A DNA stretch of 64,000 nt, from assembly GCF_012844235.1 (NCBI RefSeq), contig NZ_JABAGR010000009.1:35680-99679 (forward strand), in the 5' to 3' direction. Below, piece after piece: positions 16,914 to 26,227 of this stretch. The notes beneath the pieces are model-generated. The model saw only the letters and a program-made list of their open reading frames with translations, did no database searches and was not told the origin of the DNA. Every line of letters starts with the position of its first letter. The stretch's first letter is position 1. The DNA is from Parafannyhessea umbonata (GTDB taxonomy: Bacteria; Actinomycetota; Coriobacteriia; Coriobacteriales; Atopobiaceae). The position numbers and the translations under genes were made by a program.

Positions 16914-16989
16914 TGGTGGACGGCGAGGGATTCGAACCCCCGATCTTGTGCTTGTAAGGCACCTGCGCTAGCCGCTGCGCCAGCCGTCC
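16914..16989 (-). tRNA. tRNA-Val (anticodon TAC)
   Basis: Minus-strand cloverleaf: acceptor stem GGACGGC/GCCGTCC, anticodon loop CTTACAA, T-arm GGGTTCGAATCCC and encoded CCA. The outermost anticodon-stem pair is a G-A mismatch. Confidence 0.92.
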
Positions 16990-17048
16990 GGATGCGTGGT
17001 GAGTTTATCACACGCGCGGGCGCGCGGGCGCGCGGCCGCAAGCTGCCG

Positions 17049-17062
17049 TATACTTTCCCACA
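17049..17062 (+). promoter_or_regulatory. -10 element placing the murE transcript start at its ATG
   Basis: TATACT at 17049-17054 is a near-perfect -10 hexamer whose expected start point, about seven bases downstream, falls at 17061-17062, the murE ATG itself. There is no Shine-Dalgarno sequence. The transcript is therefore probably leaderless. Confidence 0.6.
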
Positions 17063-18717
17063 TGGATACCATGACTCTTGCGCGCATAGCTCAGCTTCTG
17101 AGCACCCAGGGCCTGCTTGACCGCGTCTCCAACATGGACGACGCGACGGCCCAGACCCGCGTCACCGGCGCGGACTGCGACTCGCGCTTCGCAGCACCCT
17201 ACCATCTCTTCGTGTGCAAGGGGGCCGCGTTCAAGCCGGCGTACCTTGCGTCCGCCCTCGAGTCGGGCTGCGTCGCCTACCTGTGCGACGGCGCCCGTGC
17301 GGACGAGCTTGCCGCCGTGGCGCCTGGCGTGCCGCAGCTTGTGGCAAGCGACCTGCGCCGCGCCATGGCCGTGGCCTCCGCCGCGGCGTGGGGCCACCCG
17401 GACCGCGGCATCGACGTGGTCGGCATCACCGGCACCAAGGGCAAGTCGACCGTAAGCTACATGCTGAAGCAGATCCTGGACGCCGGCAGCGCCGAGCCCC
17501 GTGCGGCGATCCTGGGCTCGATCGAGACGTTCGACGGCGTGGAGCACTTCGAGAGCGTGAACACGACCCCGGAGTCGCCCGACCTGTGGCGCCACGTGCG
17601 CAACGCCGCGGACTCTGGCCTGCCGTACCTGGTGATGGAGGTCTCGAGCCAGGCGCTCAAGTACGACCGCGTGGTGGACCTGGGTCTGGACGTCGCGTGC
17701 TTCCTGAACATAGGCCGCGATCACATTAGCCCCGTGGAGCACCCCAACTTTGCAGATTACTTTGGCAGCAAGCTGCGCATTTTTGACCAGGCGCGCGTGG
17801 CCGTGGTGAACCTTGACACCGACGAGCTCGACACGGTGCTCGAGCACGCCCGCCACTGCGAGCGCGTGGTGACGTTTGGCTGCTCGAACGCCGCGCGCGA
17901 GGCCGGCGCTGACGTGTGGGCCACGGACGTGCGCCCGTTCCAGGGCGGCATCACGTTTGCGTGCCACACCCCCGGCTGGGTGGGCGACGTGACCGTGAGC
18001 ATGCCGGGCCTGTTCAACGTGGACAACGCGTGCGCGGCCATCGCCATGTGCGAGGTGCTGGGCGTGGGCCGCGATCAGGTTGTGGCCGGGCTTTCCCACG
18101 TGCGCGTTCCCGGGCGCATGGAGCTGCTGCTGACGGACGACCCCAAGGTGACGGCCATTGTGGACTATGCCCACAACAAGCTAAGCTACCAGCGGTTCTT
18201 TAGCTCCATCGTGAAGGAGTTCGCCGGGCGCGACGTGATCGCGGTGTTTGGCGCGCCGGGCGGCAAGGCCTACGAGCGCCGGCAGGAGCTGCCGCAGGAG
18301 GCCTCCAAGTGGGCGGACTACCTCATCTACACCGAGGAGGACCCCGCGCACGACTCCGTTGCAGACATCTGCCAGCAGATGAGCGACGCCACCCCCGCCG
18401 GGCAGCCGCACGAGGTGATCCTGGAGCGGCCGGCCGCCATCGAGCGCGCCGTCGAGCTGGCGTTTGCGTCTGACCGCGGTGCCGTGGTGTGCCTTCTGGC
18501 CAAGGGCGACGAGACCCGCCAGCACGAGGGTGACCGCTTTGTCCCGTGCGAGCCCGACGGCGAGATCTTCCACCGCGCGGTGAAGAACGCGCTGGCGAGA
18601 AGAGCCAGCGCTGCCGATGGCGAGGCGGCGGCCAACGGCGGGGCTGTGGCCAACGGCGGGGCCGACGGAGCAGCCGCGAACGGCGGGGTCGTGGCCGGGG
18701 ATTCGGTCGACAAGTAG
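17062..18717 (+). CDS. murE: UDP-MurNAc-L-Ala-D-Glu:amino acid ligase, MurE-like
   Basis: The protein has 551 residues and is a cytoplasmic Mur ligase that adds the third amino acid of the peptidoglycan stem. The ATP P-loop GITGTKGKST is at residues 121-130. The substrate region has SVNTTPESPD and VMEVSSQALKYDR, then come the FLNIGRDHISPVEHPNF segment and the C-terminal FGAPGGKAYERR region. The specificity motif reads EEDPAHD rather than the DNPR of DAP-adding enzymes, which suggests Lys or Orn; this is inference. A low-complexity ANGGA-rich tail of about 40 residues follows the catalytic fold. The start is discussed with its -10 element. Confidence 0.88.
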   Translation: MDTMTLARIAQLLSTQGLLDRVSNMDDATAQTRVTGADCDSRFAAPYHLFVCKGAAFKPAYLASALESGCVAYLCDGARADELAAVAPGVPQLVASDLRRAMAVASAAAWGHPDRGIDVVGITGTKGKSTVSYMLKQILDAGSAEPRAAILGSIETFDGVEHFESVNTTPESPDLWRHVRNAADSGLPYLVMEVSSQALKYDRVVDLGLDVACFLNIGRDHISPVEHPNFADYFGSKLRIFDQARVAVVNLDTDELDTVLEHARHCERVVTFGCSNAAREAGADVWATDVRPFQGGITFACHTPGWVGDVTVSMPGLFNVDNACAAIAMCEVLGVGRDQVVAGLSHVRVPGRMELLLTDDPKVTAIVDYAHNKLSYQRFFSSIVKEFAGRDVIAVFGAPGGKAYERRQELPQEASKWADYLIYTEEDPAHDSVADICQQMSDATPAGQPHEVILERPAAIERAVELAFASDRGAVVCLLAKGDETRQHEGDRFVPCEPDGEIFHRAVKNALARRASAADGEAAANGGAVANGGADGAAANGGVVAGDSVDK

Positions 18718-18727
18718 CAACGTGTGC

Positions 18728-18767
18728 GCGGCGCCTTGCCCACGATGGCGAGGCGCCGCTCTTTTTT
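18728..18767 (+). terminator. Terminator after murE
   Basis: GCGGCGCCT (18728-18736) pairs with AGGCGCCGC (18751-18759) and is followed by TCTTTTTT. It is a strong intrinsic terminator between murE and the HAD gene. Confidence 0.9.
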
Positions 18768-18812
18768 GGAAGACCCGTGCACCGGCGCGCTTCGCCGGAC
18801 GAGAGGAGCATC

Positions 18813-19751
18813 ATGCCCGGATTGTCGCTACCCACGTTTCCCACGGACCCGGCACGCGTTCCCGAGGACATAGCCCAGCGTTTCTCGCGCATAAAATACG
18901 TAATCACCGACACGGACAACACCATGGTGAGCCACGGGCAGGCGCTGGCCGCAACGGACGGGACCCCCTCCGTGGAGCTGGCCGAGACCCTTGTTGACCT
19001 GCGGCGCGCCGGCGTGAGCGTCATTCCGTGCACCGGGCGCAACCGCGCGATGGTTCGCGAGGACGCGCACATGCTGGGGCTGCGCGGATGGATCGGCGAG
19101 ATGGGCGGCATCCTGTGCCTGAGCGAGGGGGCCACGAGCGACTGGCGCTACTTCACGGCGGACATGCCGTACGACCCCGGCTGCGGCGATACCCCGCACG
19201 ACCTGATCGTGAAGACGGGCGTGGTTGGGCGGATGCTCGACCGCTGGTACGACTGCCTGGAGACGTATCATGACAACAACATCGGCTTCGAGTACCGCGA
19301 GGTGACGGTGGGGCTGCGCGGCGCCGTGCTGGAGGACGAGGCGCAGGCCATGCTGGACGAGACGGGGCTTCCGATGTACCTGGCTGACAACGGCTTTGTG
19401 AGCCGGATCACCGGCGACACCGTCCTGCCGCGGCGGCCGGACGGGACGCTGGAGGACGTGCACACGTACCACATCACGCCGCGCGGGCTGGACAAGGGCA
19501 GCGCGACCGCACGCTACATCGAGCTGATGGGGTGGGACCCGGCCGAGGTCATTTGCTGCGGCGACTCTCCCGCGGACTGCGCGATGGCCCCGTACGCGGG
19601 GACGTTCTTGCTGATGCGCAACGGCATGGGAAACCCAAAGAGCCAGGCCGCGCTCGCCGGCCGCGGCAACGCGTTCGTTTCTGCCCTGGACTCGACGGAC
19701 GGGTTCTGCCAGGCCATGCGCACCATCCTGGCGATCAAGCGGCAGTCGTAG
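18813..19751 (+). CDS. HAD superfamily hydrolase (Cof-like phosphatase)
   Basis: The protein has 312 residues. HAD motif I appears as DTDNT at residues 33-37, motif II as the CTGR segment near residue 72, the Lys in LDKGSATARYIE, and motif III/IV as CCGDSPADCAMAP. The spacing and the Cof-type cap between motifs II and III indicate a sugar-phosphate or phosphoglycolate-like phosphatase. Motif I DxDNT, in place of DxDGT, is a small deviation. The ATG at 18813 follows GAGAGGAG. It is separated from murE by a terminator, so it has its own promoter. The substrate is unknown. Confidence 0.82.
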   Translation: MPGLSLPTFPTDPARVPEDIAQRFSRIKYVITDTDNTMVSHGQALAATDGTPSVELAETLVDLRRAGVSVIPCTGRNRAMVREDAHMLGLRGWIGEMGGILCLSEGATSDWRYFTADMPYDPGCGDTPHDLIVKTGVVGRMLDRWYDCLETYHDNNIGFEYREVTVGLRGAVLEDEAQAMLDETGLPMYLADNGFVSRITGDTVLPRRPDGTLEDVHTYHITPRGLDKGSATARYIELMGWDPAEVICCGDSPADCAMAPYAGTFLLMRNGMGNPKSQAALAGRGNAFVSALDSTDGFCQAMRTILAIKRQS

Positions 19752-19814
19752 GAGCGCGCGCCGGGCGCGGGCGCGCGGGGCTCGGGCGGGTGCTGCGCGA
19801 GCACCATGGTGCCG

Positions 19815-20320
19815 GTACGCACCGGGGGTGACCTTGCAAGATTCCGCAAACTGGAGCCGGGTGTGTACCCGCAGGCCCACGCATCGCTACACACCCCATG
19901 CGAGTTTGCACGTTTTTCCAATCTCGCGCGGGGTGTGTTGCGTCTCGACGGTCCCCATGGCAGAAAGTGGCGGGTGTGTACAGCTACAATAGCTTGAATC
20001 CTTATGTGTTGAGCCGCTGACCTGCAATCATATGAATTCTAATCTGTCTTACGGGGGGTACACACCCTCGGCTTTATTGCATTTTACGCAACACACCCCG
20101 CGATTCTTGCCTCAGGACCCAGATTTTCGTCACACACCAAGGGTGAGTTAGCGGAATCTTGTAAACTCTCCCCCAGTGTGTACAACGGTGGGTACACACT
20201 CGGGGTGACCTTACAAGATTCCGCAAACTGGGATTCGGTGTGTGACGCAACCCCGACACCCCGGGGTACACACCAGCGCCGACCTTACAGATCCGTGCAG
20301 ACTGAGGCCGGGTGCGTGCG
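19815..20320. repeat. Cluster of about 54-base imperfect palindromic elements with GTACACACC ends
   Basis: Units of about 54 bases run from GTACACACC-like to GGTGTGTAC-like termini at 19815-19868, 20131-20183, 20191-20245 and 20265-20320. More diverged versions lie at about 19888-19940 and 20049-20100. The unit at 20131 is in the opposite orientation, and its reverse complement aligns with the others. The inner core shares ACCTTRCAAGATTCCGCAAA. The block fills the 804-base gap between the convergent HAD and glgP genes, where no gene is supported. Confidence 0.85.
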
Positions 20321-20555
20321 GCTCAGCTGATCCGCGCACGCCCGCACGTCCATCAGCCGCCGGCACCGCCACCCCCCAAAACGCCGAGAGCCGCGCCCGG
20401 GATGGAGGCGCGGCCCTCGGCCATGCATATGGGGGACCGGCGCCACCGAAAGGGGGAGGCGACGCCGGCAATAGGGAGGTCAAACATCGCGCGAGCCGCC
20501 GTGCACATCCCGGCCTGCCGCACGCAAGCCGCTGTCCGTGGCCCGCGCGGCGCAC

Positions 20556-22823
20556 CTAGCGCAGGTGCCAGATGTCCTTCTCGTACTGCGCGATGGTGCG
20601 GTCGGACGAGAAGTACCCGGCCTTCGAGATGTTCACCAGGGCCTTACGCTGCCAGGCCTCGCGGTCCTCGTAGTCCTTCAGGACCTGGGCCTTCGTGGCG
20701 CAGTAGTCGGCGAAGTCCGGGAACGTCATGAACCAGTCCTTGTTCAGGAGCTCGTCGTGCAGGCGGTTCAGGTTGGTGGCGTCGCCCTGGGCGAGCATGG
20801 CGTCGGACGTGAGGAAGTCCACGGCGGCCGCGAGCTCCTTGTCCTTCTCGTAGTAGCTCCTGGGGTTGTAGTCGCCGCGCTTGTAGCGGGCGATCACCTC
20901 GTCGGAGGACTCGCCAAAGGTGTAGATGTTGTCTGCGCCCACGAGCTCCGCGATCTCGACGTTCGCGCCGTCCATGGTGCCAAGCGTGACGGCGCCGTTG
21001 AGCATGAACTTCATGTTGCTGGTGCCGGAGGCCTCCTTGGAGGCAAGGCTGATCTGCTCGGAGATGTCGGCCGCCGGGATCAGGTGCTGCGCCGCGGTGA
21101 CGTTGTAGTTCTCGATCATGACAACCTGCAGGTACTTGCTGGCCACCGGGTCCGCCTCGATGACCCTGCCCAGGCAGATGATTGCATGAATGATGTCCTT
21201 GGCGATGGTGTACGCCGGGGCGGCCTTTGCGCCAAAGATGACCGTGACCTTGTGCTTGGGCAGCTCGTCGGCCTCGAGCATCTGCAGGCGCTGGTACTTG
21301 CGGATGGCCCACAGCAGGTTGAGCTGCTGGCGCTTGTACTCGTGCAGGCGCTTGGATTGCACGTCGAACACGGAGTCGGGGTCGACCACGGTGCCCTGGT
21401 GCGCGGCGAGCCACGTGGCGAACGTCTGCTTGTTGGCGCGCTTCACCTGGTCGAGCTGCGCCAGGAACGCGGGGTCGTCCACCAGCGGCTGCAGCTGCTC
21501 AAGCTGCTCCGCGTCGGTCTTCCAGCCCTCGCCGATCTTGCCAGAGACCAGCTTGTTCAGGCCGGGGTTGCACTCCACCATCCAGCGGCGGAACGTGATG
21601 CCGTTGGTCTTGTTGTTGAACTTCTCGGGGTAGATCTTGTAGAACGGCGCGAGCTCGGAGTCCTCCAGGATCTTGGTGTGCAGCGCGGCGACGCCGTTGA
21701 CGGAGTGGCTGAAGTGGATGTCGATGTTCGCCATGTGCACGTTCTGCCACTTGTCGATCACCTGGACAAAGTCGTCCTCGTACTGGCCGCGCACAAACGC
21801 GTCCAGCTGCTGGATGATGGGCACCAGCTGCGGCGCCACGCGCTCGATGAAGCCAAGCGGCCAGCACTCCAGCGCCTCCGCCAGGATGGTGTGGTTGGTG
21901 TAGGCGCAGGTGTCGCGCACAATCCGGACGGCCTCGTCAAAGCCGATGCCGCGCTCGCCCAGAAGGCGGATCAGCTCCGGGATCACCATGGTGGGGTGCG
22001 TGTCGTTGATCTGCACGGCGGCGTACTGCGCAAGGTCGTGCAGGTTGCTGCCGCGCTCGACGCACTCGTCCAGCATGAGCTGCGCCGCGTTGCTCACCAT
22101 GAAGTACTCCTGGTACACGCGCAGGATGCGGCCGGCCTCGTCGGAGTCGTCCGGGTACAGGAAGAGCGTGAGGTTCTTCGCGACCTGCGACTTGTCGAAG
22201 TTGATGCGGTTACGGATGATGCGCTCGTCCACGGTGTCCACGTCAAACAGGTTCAGCGTGTCGCACTGGCTGTGGTAGCCCGTCACGTCGATCTGGTACA
22301 TGGTGGAGGTGACGGAAAGGTCGCCAAAGTTCACGGTGTAGTGCTTGGGCGTGCGGCGCATCCAGCTCTCCTGGCCCCACCTGAGCCAGTAGTCCGGCGA
22401 CTCGTACTGCTTGTTGTTGTCGAAGCTCTGCCTGAAGAGGCCGCAGTGGTACGCAAGGCCCACGCCGGACGCGGGCAGCCCCAGCGTCGCGCACGAGTCC
22501 AAAAAGCACGCGGCCAGACGGCCCAGGCCGCCGTTGCCCAGCGACGGCTCGTTCTCGAACTCCTCGAGCTCGGCCAGGTCGCGGCCGGCCTCGGCGAGCT
22601 CCGCGCGCACCTGGTCGTACAGGCCCAGGTTGATGAGGTTGTTGCTCAGGAGCTTGCCGATCAGGAACTCCGCGGAGATGTAGTACAGGCGCTTCTTGCC
22701 CTGGTTGTAGCCCTTCTCGGCCGCCGCGTCCTTCGTGAGGCTCAGCAGCGCGTTGAAAAGCTCGAGCTCGGTGCACTCCGCGAGCGGCTTCTTTGCGTAG
22801 GAGGCGAGGCTATACTCGGTCAT
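20556..22823 (-). CDS. glgP: Glycogen/maltodextrin phosphorylase (stand-alone copy)
   Basis: The protein has 755 residues and releases glucose-1-phosphate from alpha-1,4-glucan ends using pyridoxal phosphate. Family segments are YYISAEFLIGKLL near residue 47, SLGNGGLGRLAACFLDS near 94, NDTHPTM, the long catalytic region with RLHEYKRQ, and the PLP site segment EASGTSNMKFMLNG. It is shorter than the operon copy at 53153 (816 residues) and clearly a paralogue, perhaps preferring maltodextrins. The ATG follows AAAGGA. It is divergent from an AraC regulator, which probably controls it. Confidence 0.92.
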   Translation of the reverse strand: MTEYSLASYAKKPLAECTELELFNALLSLTKDAAAEKGYNQGKKRLYYISAEFLIGKLLSNNLINLGLYDQVRAELAEAGRDLAELEEFENEPSLGNGGLGRLAACFLDSCATLGLPASGVGLAYHCGLFRQSFDNNKQYESPDYWLRWGQESWMRRTPKHYTVNFGDLSVTSTMYQIDVTGYHSQCDTLNLFDVDTVDERIIRNRINFDKSQVAKNLTLFLYPDDSDEAGRILRVYQEYFMVSNAAQLMLDECVERGSNLHDLAQYAAVQINDTHPTMVIPELIRLLGERGIGFDEAVRIVRDTCAYTNHTILAEALECWPLGFIERVAPQLVPIIQQLDAFVRGQYEDDFVQVIDKWQNVHMANIDIHFSHSVNGVAALHTKILEDSELAPFYKIYPEKFNNKTNGITFRRWMVECNPGLNKLVSGKIGEGWKTDAEQLEQLQPLVDDPAFLAQLDQVKRANKQTFATWLAAHQGTVVDPDSVFDVQSKRLHEYKRQQLNLLWAIRKYQRLQMLEADELPKHKVTVIFGAKAAPAYTIAKDIIHAIICLGRVIEADPVASKYLQVVMIENYNVTAAQHLIPAADISEQISLASKEASGTSNMKFMLNGAVTLGTMDGANVEIAELVGADNIYTFGESSDEVIARYKRGDYNPRSYYEKDKELAAAVDFLTSDAMLAQGDATNLNRLHDELLNKDWFMTFPDFADYCATKAQVLKDYEDREAWQRKALVNISKAGYFSSDRTIAQYEKDIWHLR

Positions 22824-23048
22824 GATGGGGTCCTTTCAGGCCATTGATGACGTTAACAAGCACTATAGTTGCAGCGGATGGGCCATTTCTTGCATCATGG
22901 TGCCTTCTATTAGTACTAAACTAGCATCGTGGTAAGCAACGATTGACATGTTTCCAGCACACAACCGTTTCCGGCAGGCGGCGGCAGCGGCAGGCGGCGG
23001 CCGCGGCAGGCGGCGGCGCGGCGCGAGAAGGACGGGGGCATCCGGCAG
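22824..23048. promoter_or_regulatory. Divergent promoter region of glgP and the AraC regulator, with GC-rich minirepeat
   Basis: The first part is AT-rich and should hold the glgP promoter and the AraC-type sites. Between about 22976 and 23024 a GCAGGCGGCGGC-like unit repeats several times. No operator can be assigned by eye. Confidence 0.45.
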
Positions 23049-23924
23049 ATGGACTTTGCCAGATACGAGCAATACCGCGAGACCGGCGTGCACGAGGTGC
23101 CGGGCTTTGCGTACAACACGTACCTCTGCACCATCCCGCAGGACTTCGCGCGCGTGAGGCCGCACTGGCACGACCAGATGGAAATCGTGTACGTGAAGCG
23201 CGGCAGCGGCACCATCAGCACCAACTTCGTGCGGCACCCGGTGCACGCCGGCTCGATCGTGCCCATACTGCCGGGAGAGATCCACGCCATCGACGGGGAC
23301 GACGGCACGCGCATGGAGTACGAGAACATCATCTTCTCGCTGGACATCCTGGACAGCCACGAGCCGGACGACTGGTGCCGCGCCAACGTGCTGCAGCCGC
23401 TGCGCGAGGGCACGCTGCGCTTTACGCGCCCCGTGCCGGAGGGGACGGAGTTCTACGAGCGCGTGCGCTGGGCGCTGGACGGGGCGGACGCCGCGTGCGC
23501 CGTGAGGCAGCCCGGCTACTCCCTGATGGTGAAGAGCAGGCTGTTTATGCTGATGGACGCGCTGTATGCCTTTCGCAGCGCGGACGCGCCGGAGCGCGCG
23601 GAGCCCGCGGCGGAGCGCCTGCGCACGGTGCTGCGCGAGGTAAACGCAAACTACGCCGCGCCGCCGAGCGTGGAGGGCGCCGCGCGGCTGGCCGGCTACA
23701 GCAAGGCGCACTTCATGCGGGTGTTCAAGAAGGACATGGGGATGACGTACAGCCAGTACGTGACGGAGTGCCGCCTGACGGCCGCGTCGTACTACCTCGA
23801 GAAGACGGACGACCCGGTGGGCGCCATCGCGCAGTCGTGCGGGTTCGACAACTTCTCGTACTTCAACCGCAGGTTCCGGCGGCGCTACGGCATGACGCCC
23901 ACGGAGTTCCGCGCGAGGGCATAG
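23049..23924 (+). CDS. AraC family transcriptional regulator
   Basis: The protein has 291 residues. An N-terminal cupin-like sensor domain (HWHDQMEIVYVKRGSGTI near residues 40-57, with LPGEIHAI) is followed by a C-terminal double helix-turn-helix domain from about 195. That domain has AARLAGYSKAHFMRVFKK and the family signature AIAQSCGFDNFSYFNRRFRRRYGMTPTEFR. Cupin AraC proteins usually sense sugars. The divergent glycogen phosphorylase suggests that it responds to maltodextrin or a breakdown product. A GGGGG stretch about 11 bases before the ATG is the only ribosome-binding candidate. Confidence 0.88.
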   Translation: MDFARYEQYRETGVHEVPGFAYNTYLCTIPQDFARVRPHWHDQMEIVYVKRGSGTISTNFVRHPVHAGSIVPILPGEIHAIDGDDGTRMEYENIIFSLDILDSHEPDDWCRANVLQPLREGTLRFTRPVPEGTEFYERVRWALDGADAACAVRQPGYSLMVKSRLFMLMDALYAFRSADAPERAEPAAERLRTVLREVNANYAAPPSVEGAARLAGYSKAHFMRVFKKDMGMTYSQYVTECRLTAASYYLEKTDDPVGAIAQSCGFDNFSYFNRRFRRRYGMTPTEFRARA

Positions 23925-24081
23925 CACCCGCGGCGGGCCGGGCGCGCCGTCGCTTCTGGTGAGCACGCGCGGCAAAACTTCGCTAGGATTGACTAACGCA
24001 ACCACAGGTGGGGGCCCGCACAGGGCCCACGGCAACGGCGGCCGCGACCATGGCCGGCCGCGCGCAGGAGGGAGGCGCACC

Positions 24082-25230
24082 GTGTCGTTTGATCCAAACC
24101 GCGAGGACTACCAGCGCCTGGGCCTGCGCTTCGCGCGCTCGCTCGACGGCGGCGGTGCCGCGGGCGCCGCACGGGCGTTCGCGTCGTTCGGGCGGCGCTT
24201 CTCGCAGGACCGCGACTCGCTGCCCCAGACGGACGCGGACCGCGCGTTTCACCTGGTGGCCCGCGCCACCACGGTGATCGACTACCAGCTGCCGTTCGCG
24301 GAGTCCGACGCCCGCGCGGCCGAGCTCATCCGGCGCGGCCACGCGCTGCTGGAAGAGGCCCTGGCGCTCGACCCCAACTGCCACGACGCCGCGCGCATGC
24401 AGCACGCGGCCACGATCGCCGGCTTTGACGCGTTCTTCCACTACCTCGAGCAGGGCGAGAAGGACGTGCGCCGCTCCTGCACCGCCGCGCGCGACGCGGC
24501 GCTTGCCAAGGACGACGGCGACCGCTCGCTCTTGGAGGCGGACCTCGCGATGCGCCCGTACCTGCGCTGGCTCGCGACCATGGCAGACAAGGCCCTCATC
24601 TGCGGCCGCAACCGACAGTGCCTGGACATCTGCCGCCGCGCGCTGGAGGCAGACCCCAACGATGCCGCGGACGTGCGCTTCTCGGCCGCGCTGGCCTACG
24701 CCAAGCTCGAGGACGCGGCCGGGCTGGACGCCCTTGCGCAGCGCTCCGCCACCCTGGGCGTGCCGCGCCGGCACGAGGGCGCGGACGCGTGGCAGCTCAT
24801 CGCGCGCGTGTCGCTGGCGCACAGCCGCCACGACGAGGACGACGCCCTGCGCCAGTTGCGCGCGCTCCTGGCCACGTACCCGCACGCAGCCGCGACGCTG
24901 GCCAGCCAGCGCGAGCTGCCGGACGGCGTGTTCTGCCGCCTGGCCGTGCCGCCGTACAGCGAGGACGAGCTCATCGTCGCGACGTCCGAGGCCACGGTCC
25001 TGCTGCAGGAGGGGCGCGACAGCCACGGGCGCGGCGCGCTGGGCTCGTGGGTCGCGGCGCAGGCGCAGCGGCTTGACCCCCGCGACGTGGCCGAGCTTCG
25101 CGCATACGAGAAGAGCATGGACGCGGCCGCGGGCGGCACGGGCGGCGCGGGCGCGGGCGGACAGCGGCCCGGCGGGCCCACGGCCGGCGGACGGCCGGAC
25201 GGGCCACGCGCGGACGGGGGCGACAGGTGA
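24082..25230 (+). CDS. TPR-like repeat protein of unknown function (first of a tandem pair)
   Basis: The protein has 382 residues, is cytosolic, and is composed of amphipathic helices. Two stretches of TPR type are visible (LLEEALALDPNCHDAARMQHA near residue 95 and CLDICRRALEADPNDAADVRFSAALAYAKL near 185). The last 50 residues are Gly/Pro/Arg-rich and disordered. The GTG at 24082 is preceded by AGGAGGGAGG, far better than the ATGs upstream. It overlaps the next gene by one base (TGATG) and shares its architecture. A scaffold or regulatory role is only a guess. Confidence 0.75.
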   Translation: MSFDPNREDYQRLGLRFARSLDGGGAAGAARAFASFGRRFSQDRDSLPQTDADRAFHLVARATTVIDYQLPFAESDARAAELIRRGHALLEEALALDPNCHDAARMQHAATIAGFDAFFHYLEQGEKDVRRSCTAARDAALAKDDGDRSLLEADLAMRPYLRWLATMADKALICGRNRQCLDICRRALEADPNDAADVRFSAALAYAKLEDAAGLDALAQRSATLGVPRRHEGADAWQLIARVSLAHSRHDEDDALRQLRALLATYPHAAATLASQRELPDGVFCRLAVPPYSEDELIVATSEATVLLQEGRDSHGRGALGSWVAAQAQRLDPRDVAELRAYEKSMDAAAGGTGGAGAGGQRPGGPTAGGRPDGPRADGGDR

Positions 25231-26201
25231 TGGACGGACGCGAGGAGCTGGTGCTGAGGCTCGCGGCAAAGCGCCGCGCCAAGCTGGGGCTTTCTGACAG
25301 CGGCTACGCCGAGCTGCTGCTTGCCGTGCGCGAGGACCCGGAGCGCTTCGTGGAGGACCGCTCGGACGAGGCGTTCGCCGTGGTGGCGCGCGCCGTCGCG
25401 GCGCTGGACGAGGCGCGCGAGGGTGACGACCTCCTGGACGACGGCGAGTTCTTCTCGCAGCGCGCGAAGCGGATGGAGCGGCTGCGCACGCAGTGCCGCC
25501 GCGCGTTGGCGCTCGACGCGGGCTGCACGGAGGCGCAGCTGCTGCTGGCGCTGGCGCAGGACCTCGATCCGGACCCGCTGCTGGACGAGCTGCTGCAGAT
25601 CGACCGCGACGCCACCGGGCGGCTGGGCCCCGTGTCGCAGGCGGCCGGGGCGGACGCGTGGTCAGACGTGTTCGCGCGCGGGCGGCTGCGCGTGAAGGCG
25701 GCCATCGCGCGCACGTGCCTGGACTCCGCGCGCTACCGCATGGCGGATTCCGTGGCGCGCCAGGTGACGGGCGCCACGCACGCGGACCCGCTTGGCGCGC
25801 GCCACACCAGCGCGCTCGCGCTCGCGCGGCTGGAGGACGAGTCGGCGCTCGATGCGCTCGAGGCGTCGTTCGGGCGGCGCGGCGACAGCTGGACGCAGCT
25901 CGCGCGGCTGATCCTGTTCTACAAGCTCGGCCGCATGGGCGCCGCGCGGCGCGCGCTCAAGGGGCTGGACACCCTGTGCGAGGGCGGCGTGTACGCACTG
26001 CTGCGCCCCGTGATGGTGGACACGTACCTGCCAGACCGCCCCGCCGCCACGCCATACAGCTTCGAGGAGGTCACGCTCGCCGTGCACGAGGCGGACCCGA
26101 TCGTGGTGGACGTGCCGGACCTGGTGACGTGGGTGCAGGACCAGCCCGGCATGGTGCAGTCCGCGCGGACGTTCGCGGATAATTCTGGCCTGGGGTGGTA
26201 G
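25230..26201 (+). CDS. TPR-like repeat protein of unknown function (second of a tandem pair)
   Basis: The protein has 323 residues, beginning at the ATG overlapping the previous stop codon, so it is translationally coupled. The helical pattern RRALALDAGCTEAQLLLALAQ and the SALALARLEDESALDAL segment match equivalent places in the preceding protein. The pair therefore arose by duplication. No catalytic motif, signal peptide or membrane segment is visible. The next feature is tRNA-Glu. Confidence 0.75.
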   Translation: MDGREELVLRLAAKRRAKLGLSDSGYAELLLAVREDPERFVEDRSDEAFAVVARAVAALDEAREGDDLLDDGEFFSQRAKRMERLRTQCRRALALDAGCTEAQLLLALAQDLDPDPLLDELLQIDRDATGRLGPVSQAAGADAWSDVFARGRLRVKAAIARTCLDSARYRMADSVARQVTGATHADPLGARHTSALALARLEDESALDALEASFGRRGDSWTQLARLILFYKLGRMGAARRALKGLDTLCEGGVYALLRPVMVDTYLPDRPAATPYSFEEVTLAVHEADPIVVDVPDLVTWVQDQPGMVQSARTFADNSGLGW

Positions 26202-26227
26202 CCGCCCCGCACGCGACGCCAGTCTGG

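Noticed and set aside
20538..22847. Long antisense frame opposite the stand-alone glycogen phosphorylase
   Set aside because: It is a frame shadow: no ribosome site, no motif, and it mirrors the whole phosphorylase gene.
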